A stretch of DNA of 37,064 bases from Aquificaceae bacterium (GCA_027014155.1 JALWEG010000032.1:1-37064); one strand, 5' to 3'; counted from the first letter of the stretch, positions 1 to 10,200 are shown. The notes: generated by a model from the letters alone, not told the origin. Numbers and translations are program-made.

Positions 1-568
1 CGAGAATGGGAATCGCCAGTTTGAAGCCGAAGGAAAAGCTCTTGTAAAAGAGCTTAAAGAACTCTTCGGGGTTTAGAGAGTAAAGCTCAAATCCGCCTAA
101 AGGGAAGGTCCCGAAGCTGTTTATCAATCCCACCACCACCACCTCGGCACCACCGAGGGCGAGAAACAGGGTGGCGGCGAGCATGGTGGCAAAGCCGGCT
201 ATAACCGTAGTCTGGGGCTGCTGAGGTAGAAACATCACCAAGAAACCGAGGCCCATATTTACCGCCATTATCTCCCCCGCTATGAAGACGGCATCAAAGA
301 GGAGCCTGAGCAGAAAACCGGCGGTAAAGCCGAAGAGGAACTCCTTGAGAGCCAAGAGAGCCAGCTGATAAGAGGAATTAACGCTCACAGGCTCTATTCC
401 CGACAGAAAGAACACTATCATACCTAAGGCAAAGCCTAACGCAAATCTAACATTAAGGGGTATGAACTCAGACCTGAAGCCGAATACGGGAACCAGAAAG
501 ACGAAGGATATGACTCTGACGTAAACCAGCATCAGGGTGATTAGGGTTTGAACGTCTAAGGAAATCAT
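1..568 (-). CDS. fliR: Flagellar biosynthesis protein FliR, C-terminus cut by window edge
   Basis: FliR is an inner-membrane part of the flagellar type III export gate, working with FliP and FliQ. Reading the minus strand from ATG at 568 gives 189 open codons to the window edge without a stop. The product starts MISLDVQTLITLMLVYVRV and continues as long hydrophobic segments typical of FliR, including FLPQQPQTTVIAGFATML and a conserved-looking FKLAIPIL stretch at the end. The family is usually about 255 residues, so roughly the last quarter lies outside. Its ATG overlaps the fliQ stop by 4 bp (ATGA), so it is translationally coupled to fliQ, the usual fliQ-fliR order. Confidence 0.93.
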   Translation of the reverse strand, partial: MISLDVQTLITLMLVYVRVISFVFLVPVFGFRSEFIPLNVRFALGFALGMIVFFLSGIEPVSVNSSYQLALLALKEFLFGFTAGFLLRLLFDAVFIAGEIMAVNMGLGFLVMFLPQQPQTTVIAGFATMLAATLFLALGGAEVVVVGLINSFGTFPLGGFELYSLNPEEFFKLFYKSFSFGFKLAIPIL

Positions 569-834
569 TTTATCCAGATGGGTATATTCACGAATATCTC
601 CTTGGTGAAGTCAAGAATCTTTGTTAGCATCCAACCTCCCAGCAGGAATATGGTTATGAGAGCCGCCACTATCTTGGGTATGTAGGCAAGTGTCATCTCT
701 TGTATCTGGGTGGCGGCCTGAAGGACGCTAACTATCAGTCCCACCACGAAGGTGGCCACGAGCACCGGCATGGCCAGCAGGGTGGTCATTTCCAGAGCCT
801 TCTGGCCTATGGATACCACGGTATCCGGAGACAT
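565..834 (-). CDS. fliQ: Flagellar biosynthesis protein FliQ
   Basis: FliQ is the small two-helix subunit of the flagellar export gate in the inner membrane. The 89-residue length is typical. Two hydrophobic helices are visible (about residues 16-40 and 52-75), and the start MSPDTVVSIGQKALEMT and AATQIQEMTLAYIPK segment are characteristic of the family. It follows the glycosyltransferase gene by 6 bp and overlaps fliR by 4 bp. There is no Shine-Dalgarno before the ATG. Instead a TAAAAT hexamer ends 8 nt upstream (843-848, minus strand), so an internal promoter giving a nearly leaderless mRNA is possible, although no -35 element was found. Confidence 0.95.
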   Translation of the reverse strand: MSPDTVVSIGQKALEMTTLLAMPVLVATFVVGLIVSVLQAATQIQEMTLAYIPKIVAALITIFLLGGWMLTKILDFTKEIFVNIPIWIK

Positions 835-840
835 AATGTT

Positions 841-1791
841 TTATTTTACACCCGTGCGGTGGATAAGGCTCTCTAAGGCGTCGGCTACCTCCTGAGGCTC
901 TATCTCAAGGCATCTGTAATCTCCATGCCTGCAGCTCCCCTTGCCGTGAATGTCGCAGGGTTGGCACGGCAGGTTTTTGAGGATTATCCTGCCTTCCTCG
1001 GGGTAAAGGGAGAAGCCCAAAGTGGGGTGGGTCCCTCCGTAAATCTGCACGGCCGGCGTTCCAACGGCTCTTGCACAGTGGAGCAGACCCGAATCGTTGC
1101 CCACAAAGGCCTTTGCCAGCTTGAGCGTTGCCAAAACGTCGGTAAGGCTCAGCCTTCCGCAGAGGTTCAGCCCAGGCAGGGAAGAGGCCATCCTGCCATC
1201 TTCCTCGTTTCCCACGTAAACCACATCGTAGCCCCTTTCCATCAAAAGCCGAGCCAGCTCTCCGAAGTAGGGATACCTCTTCTTCCTGTATCTGGCGCCC
1301 ACACCCAAGGCTACGAAGTTCCCCTTTCCAAGTTCCTTTTCCAAACGTCCGAGCCTCTCCCGGGAAACCTCTATCTTGGGTTTAGGGTCCCAGGCCGGTA
1401 CTCCGGCCTTACTCAATACCTTCAGGTACGCCTCGGTTATGTAAAAGCGCCTTCTGAGGCTATTGAAGTGCACCGCAAGGCGTCTTCTCAAGGAGTCCTT
1501 ATCATAGGTAATCCATCTGCCACGGATTTTAAATCTCAGCCTCAGGGTCTTTAAGTTTTTGTGTATGTCTAAAATTAGCTCAAAAGACAGACCTTTGAGC
1601 TTATCGGGAAGGGGAGCTCCCCTCTTGAGTTCTATCACCGAGACGCGCGTATCGTCGGCAAATAGGCTTCCGTAAGGCTCATAGGTGAGGAGATACACTT
1701 CGTAGCCGGCACGCCTGAGGGGTTCAAACAGAACGGAAGATAGAGCCACATCGCCCAGAGAGGAAAGACGAACAACGAGAGCCCTTCTCAT
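841..1791 (-). CDS. Glycosyltransferase family 9 (ADP-heptose:LPS heptosyltransferase-like)
   Basis: GT-B-fold enzyme of family GT9, expected to transfer ADP-heptose onto the LPS core at the cytoplasmic face of the inner membrane. The N-terminus RRALVVRLSSLGDVALSS is the standard GT9 acceptor-domain start. The C-terminal half carries the nucleotide-sugar motif FVGNDSGLLHCARAVGTP (about residues 229-246) and the usual Cys-rich tail (PCQPC followed by two more Cys). The length of 316 residues is normal. The ATG overlaps the moaD stop by 4 bp. The acceptor sugar (WaaC-, WaaF- or WaaQ-like) cannot be told from the sequence alone. Confidence 0.88.
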   Translation of the reverse strand: MRRALVVRLSSLGDVALSSVLFEPLRRAGYEVYLLTYEPYGSLFADDTRVSVIELKRGAPLPDKLKGLSFELILDIHKNLKTLRLRFKIRGRWITYDKDSLRRRLAVHFNSLRRRFYITEAYLKVLSKAGVPAWDPKPKIEVSRERLGRLEKELGKGNFVALGVGARYRKKRYPYFGELARLLMERGYDVVYVGNEEDGRMASSLPGLNLCGRLSLTDVLATLKLAKAFVGNDSGLLHCARAVGTPAVQIYGGTHPTLGFSLYPEEGRIILKNLPCQPCDIHGKGSCRHGDYRCLEIEPQEVADALESLIHRTGVK

Positions 1792-2021
1792 CCACCGCTT
1801 ACCGGGGGAATGAGAGCGACCCTCTCATCACCCTCAAGCATATATTCGTCCTTGACGTATTCCTCGTTGACGGCGAATCTGGTGTTTGCGATTAGCTCCT
1901 TAGCCTCGGGATACTTGGAGACCAAAAGCTCCTTAAGCTCTCCCACCGTGCCCTTGAACTCTATCTCCTCCGTCTCTTTACCCAATCTTTCTCTGATTAC
2001 CGAAAAGTAAAGTATCCTCAT
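1788..2021 (-). CDS. moaD: MoaD/ThiS-type sulfur carrier (molybdopterin synthase small subunit)
   Basis: Ubiquitin-fold sulfur carrier. Its C-terminal Gly is adenylated and thiocarboxylated to deliver sulfur to precursor Z through MoaE. The product of about 77 residues ends in PPVSGG, the hallmark Gly-Gly tail, and starts RILYFSVIRERLG, typical of MoaD. I chose the ATG at 2021. A TTG six bases earlier would overlap the gltX stop (TTGA). No moaE or other moa gene lies nearby, and the gene is wedged between gltX and an LPS glycosyltransferase. A ThiS-like role is less likely because the hydrophobic FAVNEEYVKDEYMLEGDERV core fits MoaD better. Confidence 0.88.
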   Translation of the reverse strand: MRILYFSVIRERLGKETEEIEFKGTVGELKELLVSKYPEAKELIANTRFAVNEEYVKDEYMLEGDERVALIPPVSGG

Positions 2022-2023
2022 AC

Positions 2024-3442
2024 TCAAGAGACCCTGTCCAGCACCCTTTTTATTCTAAACTCTATGCTCTCCTGAGGAAGCAGCGCTATGAGTATGTCTA
2101 TACCCACGCCTTCAAGAGCACCGGTTAAAGCTATCCTCAAGGTGTGCCAAACCTCCTTGGGTTTAACCTTCAGCTCTTTCTGGATTGTCCTGGCCAGCCT
2201 CTTAACCTCCTCCACGGAAGAGGGTTTACTCTCTTTTAGCTTCTCAAGGAAGAGATTGAGCACCTCTAAGCTACGCATATCCTCCAGCAATCCCATAAGC
2301 TCCTGGGGAATCTCAAACTCGTCAACGAAGAAGGGTCTGAGCCTATCCACAGCCTCCGAGAAGGTATCAAAGGAGTCGCGGGTGTGCTCCAGCACCCTTT
2401 TGAGATACTCGGTATCGCCAACATCGTAGCCTGCATCTTTCAAGAAAGGCAGTACTCTACTTGCCACCTCCTCAAGAGGCAGTACTTCTCTGATATACAC
2501 ACCGCTCATCCATCTTAGCTTGTCCCTATTAAAGACCGCCGGGGAAGAGTTAACGTCTTTGAGTTCAAATAGCTCTATAAGCTCTTCCTTGGAAAATATC
2601 TCTCTATCCGGGTCGTCGGGGGCAGACCACCCCAGGAGGCAGAGATAGTTGAAGAGAGCCTCCGAAACGTAGCCCTCTTCCCTGTAGGCCTTTACGGATA
2701 CGCCCCCGTGTCTTTTGGAGAGCTTGCTCCTGTCCTCGCCCAGTATGACCGGCAGGTGAGCAAACTTGGGCACTTCAAAACCCAAGGCCTCGTAAATGAG
2801 TATCTGCTTGGGTGTATTGGGTATGTGGTCTTCACCCCTTACCACGTGGCTTATCTCCATGAGAGCGTCGTCAATCACCACCACGAAGTTGTAGGTGGGC
2901 GAGCCGTCGCTCCTGACTATAACAAAGTCTCCAAAGTCGTCAACGTTTATGGATATGTATCCCTTTACCAAGTCCTCAAATACCACGTTCCGTCCGTCGG
3001 GAACCTTGAACCTTACGGTGTAGCTCTTTCCCCCTTCCATCATCTTGCGAGCTTCTTGGGGACTCAGTGCTCTGCACCTTCCGGAATACCTGTAAGCCAC
3101 ACCCCTTTTCTGAGCCTCCTCTCGCTCCCGCTGAAGCTCCTCCTGCGTGCAGAAGCAGGGATAGGCGTGCCCTTCCTGCAGGAGCTTCTCAACGTAGCTG
3201 CGGTATATCTCAAACCTGTCCGACTGGCGATAGAACTCGTCCCACTCTATACCGAGCCACCTGAGGTCCTTGAGTATCTCTTCTTCGTATTCCAGCCTTG
3301 AACGCTCCCTGTCCGTGTCCTCAACTCTGAGGATGAACTTGCCCCCGTGGTGTCTCGCAAATAGGTAGCTGAATATGGCCGTTCGGGCATTCCCGAGGTG
3401 GAGAAAGCCCGTAGGGCTTGGAGCAAAGCGGGTTCTGACCAT
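2024..3442 (-). CDS. gltX: Glutamyl-tRNA synthetase
   Basis: Class I aminoacyl-tRNA synthetase that charges tRNA-Glu, and in some lineages also tRNA-Gln for later amidation. The HIGH-like motif SPTGFLHLGNA is near residues 9-19 and the KMSKS-like motif DRSKLSKRHG near residue 240. A zinc-site Cys pattern is visible (CFCTQEE with a later C). The length of 472 residues is typical. The ATG at 3442 has no Shine-Dalgarno. A TAAAAT box at 3450-3455 (minus strand) ends 7 nt before it, so the transcript is probably leaderless. It heads the run gltX-moaD-GT9-fliQ-fliR. Confidence 0.96.
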   Translation of the reverse strand: MVRTRFAPSPTGFLHLGNARTAIFSYLFARHHGGKFILRVEDTDRERSRLEYEEEILKDLRWLGIEWDEFYRQSDRFEIYRSYVEKLLQEGHAYPCFCTQEELQREREEAQKRGVAYRYSGRCRALSPQEARKMMEGGKSYTVRFKVPDGRNVVFEDLVKGYISINVDDFGDFVIVRSDGSPTYNFVVVIDDALMEISHVVRGEDHIPNTPKQILIYEALGFEVPKFAHLPVILGEDRSKLSKRHGGVSVKAYREEGYVSEALFNYLCLLGWSAPDDPDREIFSKEELIELFELKDVNSSPAVFNRDKLRWMSGVYIREVLPLEEVASRVLPFLKDAGYDVGDTEYLKRVLEHTRDSFDTFSEAVDRLRPFFVDEFEIPQELMGLLEDMRSLEVLNLFLEKLKESKPSSVEEVKRLARTIQKELKVKPKEVWHTLRIALTGALEGVGIDILIALLPQESIEFRIKRVLDRVS

Positions 3443-3449
3443 TAGCTTA

Positions 3450-3455
3450 ATTTTA
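3450..3455 (-). promoter_or_regulatory. -10 box of gltX, placed for a leaderless start
   Basis: On the minus strand TAAAAT is followed by seven bases and then the gltX ATG. Transcription would start at or just before the ATG. No convincing -35 hexamer is seen at 16-18 bp. The assignment rests on the match and spacing only. Confidence 0.4.
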
Positions 3456-3467
3456 CCAAACTACAGG

Positions 3468-3496
3468 TTGACAATCCGGAATACGGAGATTATAAT
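3468..3496 (+). promoter_or_regulatory. Perfect sigma-70-type promoter (TTGACA-N17-TATAAT)
   Basis: TTGACA at 3468-3473 and TATAAT at 3491-3496 are separated by exactly 17 bp, giving a predicted start near 3501-3503 on the plus strand. This is the only perfect -35/-10 pair with optimal spacing that I found in the window. It points at a hairpin-rich segment and not directly at purD, whose ATG is about 145 nt further on and has its own TATAAT. Confidence 0.7.
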
Positions 3497-3500
3497 TTTT

Positions 3501-3600
3501 ATTAGATAAGGATAACTTGAAAAACGGTGGGAGTGAAAAACTCCCTCCCCCTCCCTCCCCAAGATTGTTTGCCCTGCCGCCCGGCAGGGCCTTTCTAATT
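3501..3600 (+). ncRNA. Candidate small structured RNA (or purD leader)
   Basis: The segment begins at the predicted start of the consensus promoter. Its 5' end (ATTAGATAAGG, 3501-3511) can pair with CCTTTCTAAT (3590-3599) as a 10-bp closing stem with one bulged T. Inside are a hairpin GGGAG/CTCCC (3529-3533/3541-3545) with two more outer pairs, a C-rich single-stranded run (3546-3560), and a strong 8-bp hairpin GCCCTGCC/GGCAGGGC (3571-3590) that could end transcription, although its T tract is poor. One base (3590) is shared by two helices. I see no match to SRP RNA, 6S RNA, tmRNA or a known riboswitch core. It may instead be a 5' leader of purD. Confidence 0.5.
3571..3590 (+). terminator. 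GC-rich hairpin, weak terminator of the candidate RNA
   Basis: Eight-base-pair stem GCCCTGCC/GGCAGGGC with a GCCC loop, followed by CTTTCTAATT. The T run is interrupted, so if it is a terminator it is a leaky one. It lies in a divergent intergenic region, so it is not the 3' end of either flanking gene. Confidence 0.45.
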
Positions 3601-3604
3601 CTAA

Positions 3605-5978
<2,374 letters not shown>

Positions 5979-5985
5979 TTTGGTT

Positions 5986-5994
5986 TATATTTTA
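5986..5994. promoter_or_regulatory. Overlapping divergent -10 boxes for the permease and methyltransferase genes
   Basis: In the 20-bp spacer, TATATT (plus, 5986-5991) ends 7 nt before the methyltransferase GTG, and TAAAAT (minus, 5994-5989) ends 10 nt before the permease GTG. The two boxes overlap, so the promoters would compete and both mRNAs would have almost no leader. This is inferred from position and sequence. Confidence 0.4.
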
Positions 5995-5998
5995 ACCT

Positions 5999-6637
5999 GT
6001 GGTCTTCAACGAGCTGGTAAAGGAATACGACTCCTGGTATGAAAAGCCCTTTGGAAGGTCTGCCTACGAGCTTGAGCTTGACTGCATAAGGAAGCTTACC
6101 CGGATTCCCAAGCGTTCCCTTGAGGTGGGCGTGGGGACGGGCAGGTTCGCCTCCGCCTTAGGTATAAGGTTCGGACTTGACCCGGCCATTGAGATGCTGA
6201 AGCTGGCAAAAGAACGCGGTGTCAAGGTGGTGGCCGGTGTAGGAGAGGATATGCCCTTCAAAGGAGAGAGCTTTGAGCTGGTGGTCTCGGTGGTGAGCAT
6301 ATGCTTTGTAAGTGAACCGCAGCGGGTTGTGGGTGAAGTGGGCAGGATTTTAGTCCCCGGGGGGAGATTCCTTATTGGTAGCGTTCTGGCCGACAGTCCC
6401 TGGGCTGACTTCTACAGGGAGAAGGCAAGGCGCGGGCATCCCATATACAAGTTCGCCCGCTTCCACTCCTACGGAGAGCTGAAGGAAATGCTTCTCAGGG
6501 AAGGCTTTGAGCTGAGAGCCGTAGCCTCAACCCTGATGGAAGCTCCGCAGGACAAAAAGCCCGTAAGGGACAAGAGGGTAGAGAAAGGCTTTATTAAAGA
6601 AGCAGGCTTCACATGTTTGCTGGCGGAAAAGATATAA
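5999..6637 (+). CDS. Class I SAM-dependent methyltransferase
   Basis: Rossmann-fold methyltransferase of the Methyltransf_11/UbiE-like group (212 residues). Motif I is LEVGVGTGRFA (about residues 40-50), the acidic motif II appears as GLDPAIEML, and motif IV/post-I as MPFKGESFELVVS. It resembles small methyltransferases that act on quinone precursors or unknown small molecules, and the substrate cannot be assigned. The start is GTG at 5999 with no Shine-Dalgarno. The next gene begins in or just after its 3' end, so it heads the run methyltransferase-PilZ-lolC/E-hemD-lpxC. Confidence 0.82.
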   Translation: MVFNELVKEYDSWYEKPFGRSAYELELDCIRKLTRIPKRSLEVGVGTGRFASALGIRFGLDPAIEMLKLAKERGVKVVAGVGEDMPFKGESFELVVSVVSICFVSEPQRVVGEVGRILVPGGRFLIGSVLADSPWADFYREKARRGHPIYKFARFHSYGELKEMLLREGFELRAVASTLMEAPQDKKPVRDKRVEKGFIKEAGFTCLLAEKI

Positions 6638-6654
6638 TACTGAAGGGGAAGATA

Positions 6655-7353
6655 ATGGGGAACAAACCTCTAAGGCACATCTTTAAGATAGGCGGAAGAT
6701 ACGAGGTCATAACCAAGTATAAGGAGATTCCCATAAAGGCGGTGATGCCCTTGAAGTGGATAGAGGAGGGGGACAGATTTCTGGGCTTTGATTGGAGCAA
6801 GGTGAACGTAAAGAGAGCTTACTCCACCCTTGATAACGTCTACGTGAAGCTTGGTCAGGACAGCTACGCCCAGACCTCGGTGTTCAGCAACTTAGGTAAA
6901 GAGCTGGTGCTGGTGTTTGAGAGTATAGTCCCTCCGCCGGAGTTTATCAGGAGAAAGACCCTCAGAGTGGAACCGGACCCCAGTCAGCCGGTATACGCGA
7001 ACGTCTGTGTGGACGACACCTGCTCCATAAGGTCAGAGGTAAAGGACATAAGCGAGACCGGCGTAGGTCTTACCATAAGCAGGGGTAGAAGTGGAGAGTT
7101 CTATAACAAACTCAGGGAGATACTTTCTAACCCCGAGTCAAGTATGCGGATTCCATTTTCCATAACCGTTGAGCTGCCCGACGGAGAGAAGGTCAGGGGA
7201 CACGGAGACTTAAGAAACGTTATAGGCTTGGGTGAAGAGGTTTACATAAAGCTTGGGTTTAAGGTGGACTACAGTAGAGAAGACCTGGAGAAGTTGAGAA
7301 GATACATACTTCACAGACAGCAGGAGATAATTCAGTCCCTCAAGATGGTCTGA
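6655..7353 (+). CDS. PilZ domain protein (putative c-di-GMP receptor)
   Basis: The C-terminal half carries both PilZ signatures: an RxxxR-type element (IRRKTLRVEP, about residue 105-114) and D/NxSxxG as DISETGVGL about 40 residues later. These bind c-di-GMP in the family. The tail, with EDLEKLRRYILHRQQEIIQ, also resembles many PilZ proteins. The N-terminal half resembles the YcgR-N type flagellar-brake domain in position but not clearly in sequence. I chose ATG 6655, which has a GAAGGGGA ribosome site and does not overlap the upstream gene. An in-frame ATG at 6613 would add 14 residues and overlap it by 25 bp. A link to flagella fits fliQR in the same genome. Confidence 0.8.
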   Translation: MGNKPLRHIFKIGGRYEVITKYKEIPIKAVMPLKWIEEGDRFLGFDWSKVNVKRAYSTLDNVYVKLGQDSYAQTSVFSNLGKELVLVFESIVPPPEFIRRKTLRVEPDPSQPVYANVCVDDTCSIRSEVKDISETGVGLTISRGRSGEFYNKLREILSNPESSMRIPFSITVELPDGEKVRGHGDLRNVIGLGEEVYIKLGFKVDYSREDLEKLRRYILHRQQEIIQSLKMV

Positions 7354-7354
7354 C

Positions 7355-8542
7355 ATGAAACCTATCCTGCGGATAGCCCTCAGGTACCTCTTCTCAAGCA
7401 GAGGCAGCACTCTGCTCATAACCCTCATAGCCTTCCTGGGCGTATTCATGAGCGTCAGCGCGATACTGCTGACCATGGGAGTGTTCGCCGGCTTTCAGGA
7501 CGCTCTCAAGGAGAAGATACTCTCGGGTTCCCCCCACGTGATACTGATGCCCTCAGACGAAGGAGAGGTCCCCAACATGGTAAAAAGCCTCAGGGGCATG
7601 CCGGAAGTTAGGTCGGCCGTAAGCTCCGAAGCCTACAACGCGATACTGGTAAAAGATGAAGACCTCATGTCCCTCAGCGTAAAGCTGGTTGATTTCTCGG
7701 ACAGGGAAGTTAAGGACTTCATAGATAAGTTCATCATAGACTCGGTTCAAGGCAAAGGAATAATAATCGGGGAGGGAATATCCTCCACGCTGGACATATC
7801 GGCGGGGGACAAGGTGTTGCTCGTATCCCCACTCGGGACGAGGACACCTGTGGGATTTATCCCCAAGACGAAAGAGGTTAAGGTGGTGGGTGTGTTCTAC
7901 ACGGGCTCCTACGACAAGGATTACGTCTTAGCTTACATGGACAAGGAAGAGGGTAGAAAGTTTTTCAGAGGTATGATGAGGTTTACCCTCATAGAGGTAT
8001 ATCTTAAGGATCCTTACAAGGCTCAGGAGTTCAAAGATAAGATTTTCAATACATTTGGCAGTAAATCCATCATTCGCTCCTGGATTGAGCTTAACCGTCC
8101 CCTCTTTAACGCTCTTGAGCTTGAGAAATTGGGTCTTTTCTTCGTCCTCATGCTGATGGTGTCCATAGCCTCCTTTAACATAACGAGCCTGTTGTTCGTA
8201 AAGGTGAGGGAAAAGATGAGGGATATAGCCATAATGAAGGCGTACGGCGTTAAGAGCTCTCAGATTGCTCTGATATTCCTTATGGTGGGTACGGTCATAG
8301 GCATAGTGGGAGCCTGCGTGGGAGTAGCTTTTTCCTACATCGGCGGACACTTCATAACCGAATACAGACTTATCAGCGTCCCGGAGGACATATACATGAT
8401 GAGCTACGTGCCCGTCCACATCAGAGTTTCGGATACGCTGCTTACCTTCGTGGGAACGTTGATACTCTCCTTCCTTTCCAGCCTGCTTCCAGCCCTCAAG
8501 GCATCAAGGGAGAACATAATATCCATACTGAGAAATGAGTAA
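7355..8542 (+). CDS. LolC/LolE-type ABC transporter permease
   Basis: Permease of the lipoprotein-releasing (LolCDE) or MacB/FtsX family, 395 residues. It has the classic layout: one N-terminal membrane helix (about 20-42), a large periplasmic domain, then three C-terminal helices (about 265-290, 310-340, 360-385). The FtsX-like signature VREKMRDIAIMKAYGV is present. In LolCDE it extracts lipoproteins from the inner membrane for LolA. No ATPase (lolD) is adjacent, so the partner must be encoded elsewhere. Its start follows the PilZ stop by one base and its end overlaps hemD by 8 bp. Confidence 0.85.
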   Translation: MKPILRIALRYLFSSRGSTLLITLIAFLGVFMSVSAILLTMGVFAGFQDALKEKILSGSPHVILMPSDEGEVPNMVKSLRGMPEVRSAVSSEAYNAILVKDEDLMSLSVKLVDFSDREVKDFIDKFIIDSVQGKGIIIGEGISSTLDISAGDKVLLVSPLGTRTPVGFIPKTKEVKVVGVFYTGSYDKDYVLAYMDKEEGRKFFRGMMRFTLIEVYLKDPYKAQEFKDKIFNTFGSKSIIRSWIELNRPLFNALELEKLGLFFVLMLMVSIASFNITSLLFVKVREKMRDIAIMKAYGVKSSQIALIFLMVGTVIGIVGACVGVAFSYIGGHFITEYRLISVPEDIYMMSYVPVHIRVSDTLLTFVGTLILSFLSSLLPALKASRENIISILRNE

Positions 8543-9254
8543 GCTCAAGGTAATCCTAACGCGCTCAAAAGAAGACATAGAGAGGGATAAAAGGTTTTTT
8601 GAGAGAGAAGGTCTCTCAGTTGTAGCACTGCCTCTCATAAGAACCGTGCCCGTGGAGTTCTGCCTCCAGACCGCAGAGACCGATTACGTGGTATTTCAAA
8701 GCGCAAAGGCGGTCAAGTATTTCCTAAATAGAGCCTCCATTCCCGAAGGTGCAAAGGTAGTTGCCGTAGGCGAGAAAACCGCTTCAGCCCTTGAGAGGGA
8801 AGGCTACAGAGCGGATATCCTGCCCTCGGACAGCTCGGCCAAGGGCCTTGTGGAGCTTTTCAAGGGCTTGTCCAAGGGCAAGGTCCTGATTCCCCGCTCC
8901 GCCGTGGGCAGAACTGAGCTTATAGAGTTTCTCAAAGGAGAAGGCTTTGATGTGCTGCCGATAAGCGTATATACCACAGAAGGTGTCGTATACCCGAAGG
9001 TGGAGTTCATAAGCAGGCTGAGCGAGGGGGACTTTATAGTATTTGCAAGTCCTTCCGCCGTAAATGGCTTTTTTGCCAACCTGCAAAAGGCAAAGGGAGA
9101 GAATCTTCTGGATAGGTTAATCGTATGTTCCATTGGTAAAACTACCAAAAGCTCCCTTGAGGCTAAGGGGGTTAAGGTCAGTCTCGTACCACCAAAGCCC
9201 AGTATGGAGGCGGTTGCCACCACCCTTAAGAGGTTTTGGCTTGAAAATTGCTAA
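8535..9254 (+). CDS. hemD: Uroporphyrinogen-III synthase
   Basis: Cyclises hydroxymethylbilane to uroporphyrinogen III on the heme, siroheme and cobalamin route. At 239 residues it has the normal size. The two-domain HemD pattern is visible: an N-terminal ILTRSKED start, a conserved FQSAKAVKYFL segment, VAVGEKTASALEREGY, then FVFASPSAVNGFF and ICSIGKTTKSSLEAKGV in the second half. It overlaps the 3' end of the Lol-type permease gene by 8 bp, implying coupled translation. HemD diverges strongly between species, so the call rests on the full set of short motifs. Confidence 0.9.
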   Translation: MSKLKVILTRSKEDIERDKRFFEREGLSVVALPLIRTVPVEFCLQTAETDYVVFQSAKAVKYFLNRASIPEGAKVVAVGEKTASALEREGYRADILPSDSSAKGLVELFKGLSKGKVLIPRSAVGRTELIEFLKGEGFDVLPISVYTTEGVVYPKVEFISRLSEGDFIVFASPSAVNGFFANLQKAKGENLLDRLIVCSIGKTTKSSLEAKGVKVSLVPPKPSMEAVATTLKRFWLENC

Positions 9255-9263
9255 ATAAAGGCT

Positions 9264-10094
9264 ATGCTTCAGAAAACTCTAAGGGAAGAGATAATCTTTA
9301 GCGGCATAGGGATACATACCGGCCTGTGGTCTCGGATAGTGCTTCACCCCGAACCCGCAGGTACGGGAATCAGGTTTCTGCGCAAAGGCACCTACATAGA
9401 TGCCCATGTAGACAACGTCGTAAGCACTAACCACGCTACCGACCTGGCCAAGGAAGGAGTCAGAGTCAAAACCGTAGAGCACATACTCGCAGTACTGCAC
9501 CTTTTGGGTGTGGACAACCTGACCGTTGAGTTGGTGGAGGGCGTTGAAATCCCCATCATGGACGGAGGTGGCGGCGTATTTTACGACACGCTAAAAGAGG
9601 CGGTGGAGGATTTGGGCACAGAGGCGGAAGTATTCAAAATCCCAGCAAGCCTTAGGGTGGAGGAAGGAAGCTCCTTCATCTGGGCCGAGCCATCGGACAG
9701 GTTGGAGATAGAGTATATGGGCACCTTTAAAAACTTCTTGGGGGAGCGCCACTTTAGGTTCACCGGCGAGCCGGAGGAGATAGTTTACGCAAGAACCTTT
9801 TGCTACTACGATGAGATACCTCTGATAAAGGGCGCGGGTCTGGGTAAAGGCGGGAACTTAGACAACACCCTCGTGCTGCTGGATAAAGGAGTTCTGAACG
9901 AAGGCGGAATGTTTTACGAGGACGAACCGGTAAGACACAAGGTCTTAGACATAATGGGAGACCTTTACCTCTTGGGAAAACCTATAGTTGGCAAGATTAT
10001 CTCCCGCAGGGGAGGACACTATCTCAACGTTAAGCTTATAAAGATGCTTAAAGAGCTTGCCACAGAGGGTAAATTGTCACATTCTCTCGTATAA
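9264..10094 (+). CDS. lpxC: UDP-3-O-acyl-N-acetylglucosamine deacetylase
   Basis: Zinc-dependent deacetylase, the committed step of lipid A synthesis in the cytoplasm. It starts LQKTLREEIIFSGIGIHTG. The zinc and catalytic motifs are the early histidine in KTVEHILAVLHLLGVDN (about residues 69-85), MDGGGGVFYD, and the late HKVLDIMGDLYLLG (about residue 227-240), which supplies His and Asp zinc ligands. The length of 276 residues matches the compact thermophile form. It is the last gene of the plus-strand run and ends facing a strong hairpin shared with the convergent porin gene. Confidence 0.96.
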   Translation: MLQKTLREEIIFSGIGIHTGLWSRIVLHPEPAGTGIRFLRKGTYIDAHVDNVVSTNHATDLAKEGVRVKTVEHILAVLHLLGVDNLTVELVEGVEIPIMDGGGGVFYDTLKEAVEDLGTEAEVFKIPASLRVEEGSSFIWAEPSDRLEIEYMGTFKNFLGERHFRFTGEPEEIVYARTFCYYDEIPLIKGAGLGKGGNLDNTLVLLDKGVLNEGGMFYEDEPVRHKVLDIMGDLYLLGKPIVGKIISRRGGHYLNVKLIKMLKELATEGKLSHSLV

Positions 10095-10154
10095 GTGTGA
10101 GTCTATCGCCTTTGCAGCTCAGGCTCCAGATTTGATTTATAAATATAAATAAAA

Positions 10155-10176
10155 AACCCCGCCTTTCGGCGGGGTT
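10155..10176 (-). terminator. Rho-independent terminator of the porin gene
   Basis: A GC-rich stem CCCCGCC/GGCGGGG (10157-10163/10168-10174), extended by two A-T pairs, with a four-base loop. Read on the minus strand it is followed by a T-rich stretch (TTTTTTATTT), so it is a strong terminator for the porin. On the plus strand the T run is short, so it ends lpxC only weakly. Confidence 0.85.
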
Positions 10177-10200
10177 GGGTTCTCTTGAGTTCCCCCTGTC

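Noticed and set aside
925-1554. 209-codon plus-strand frame within the GT9 gene
   Set aside because: Low-complexity product without motifs, fully inside a well-supported gene on the other strand.
3501-3600. SRP RNA, 6S RNA or purine riboswitch
   Set aside because: The SRP apical sequence with GGAAGCAG is missing, the segment is short and lacks the large central bubble of 6S RNA, and the conserved purine-riboswitch loops are not present.
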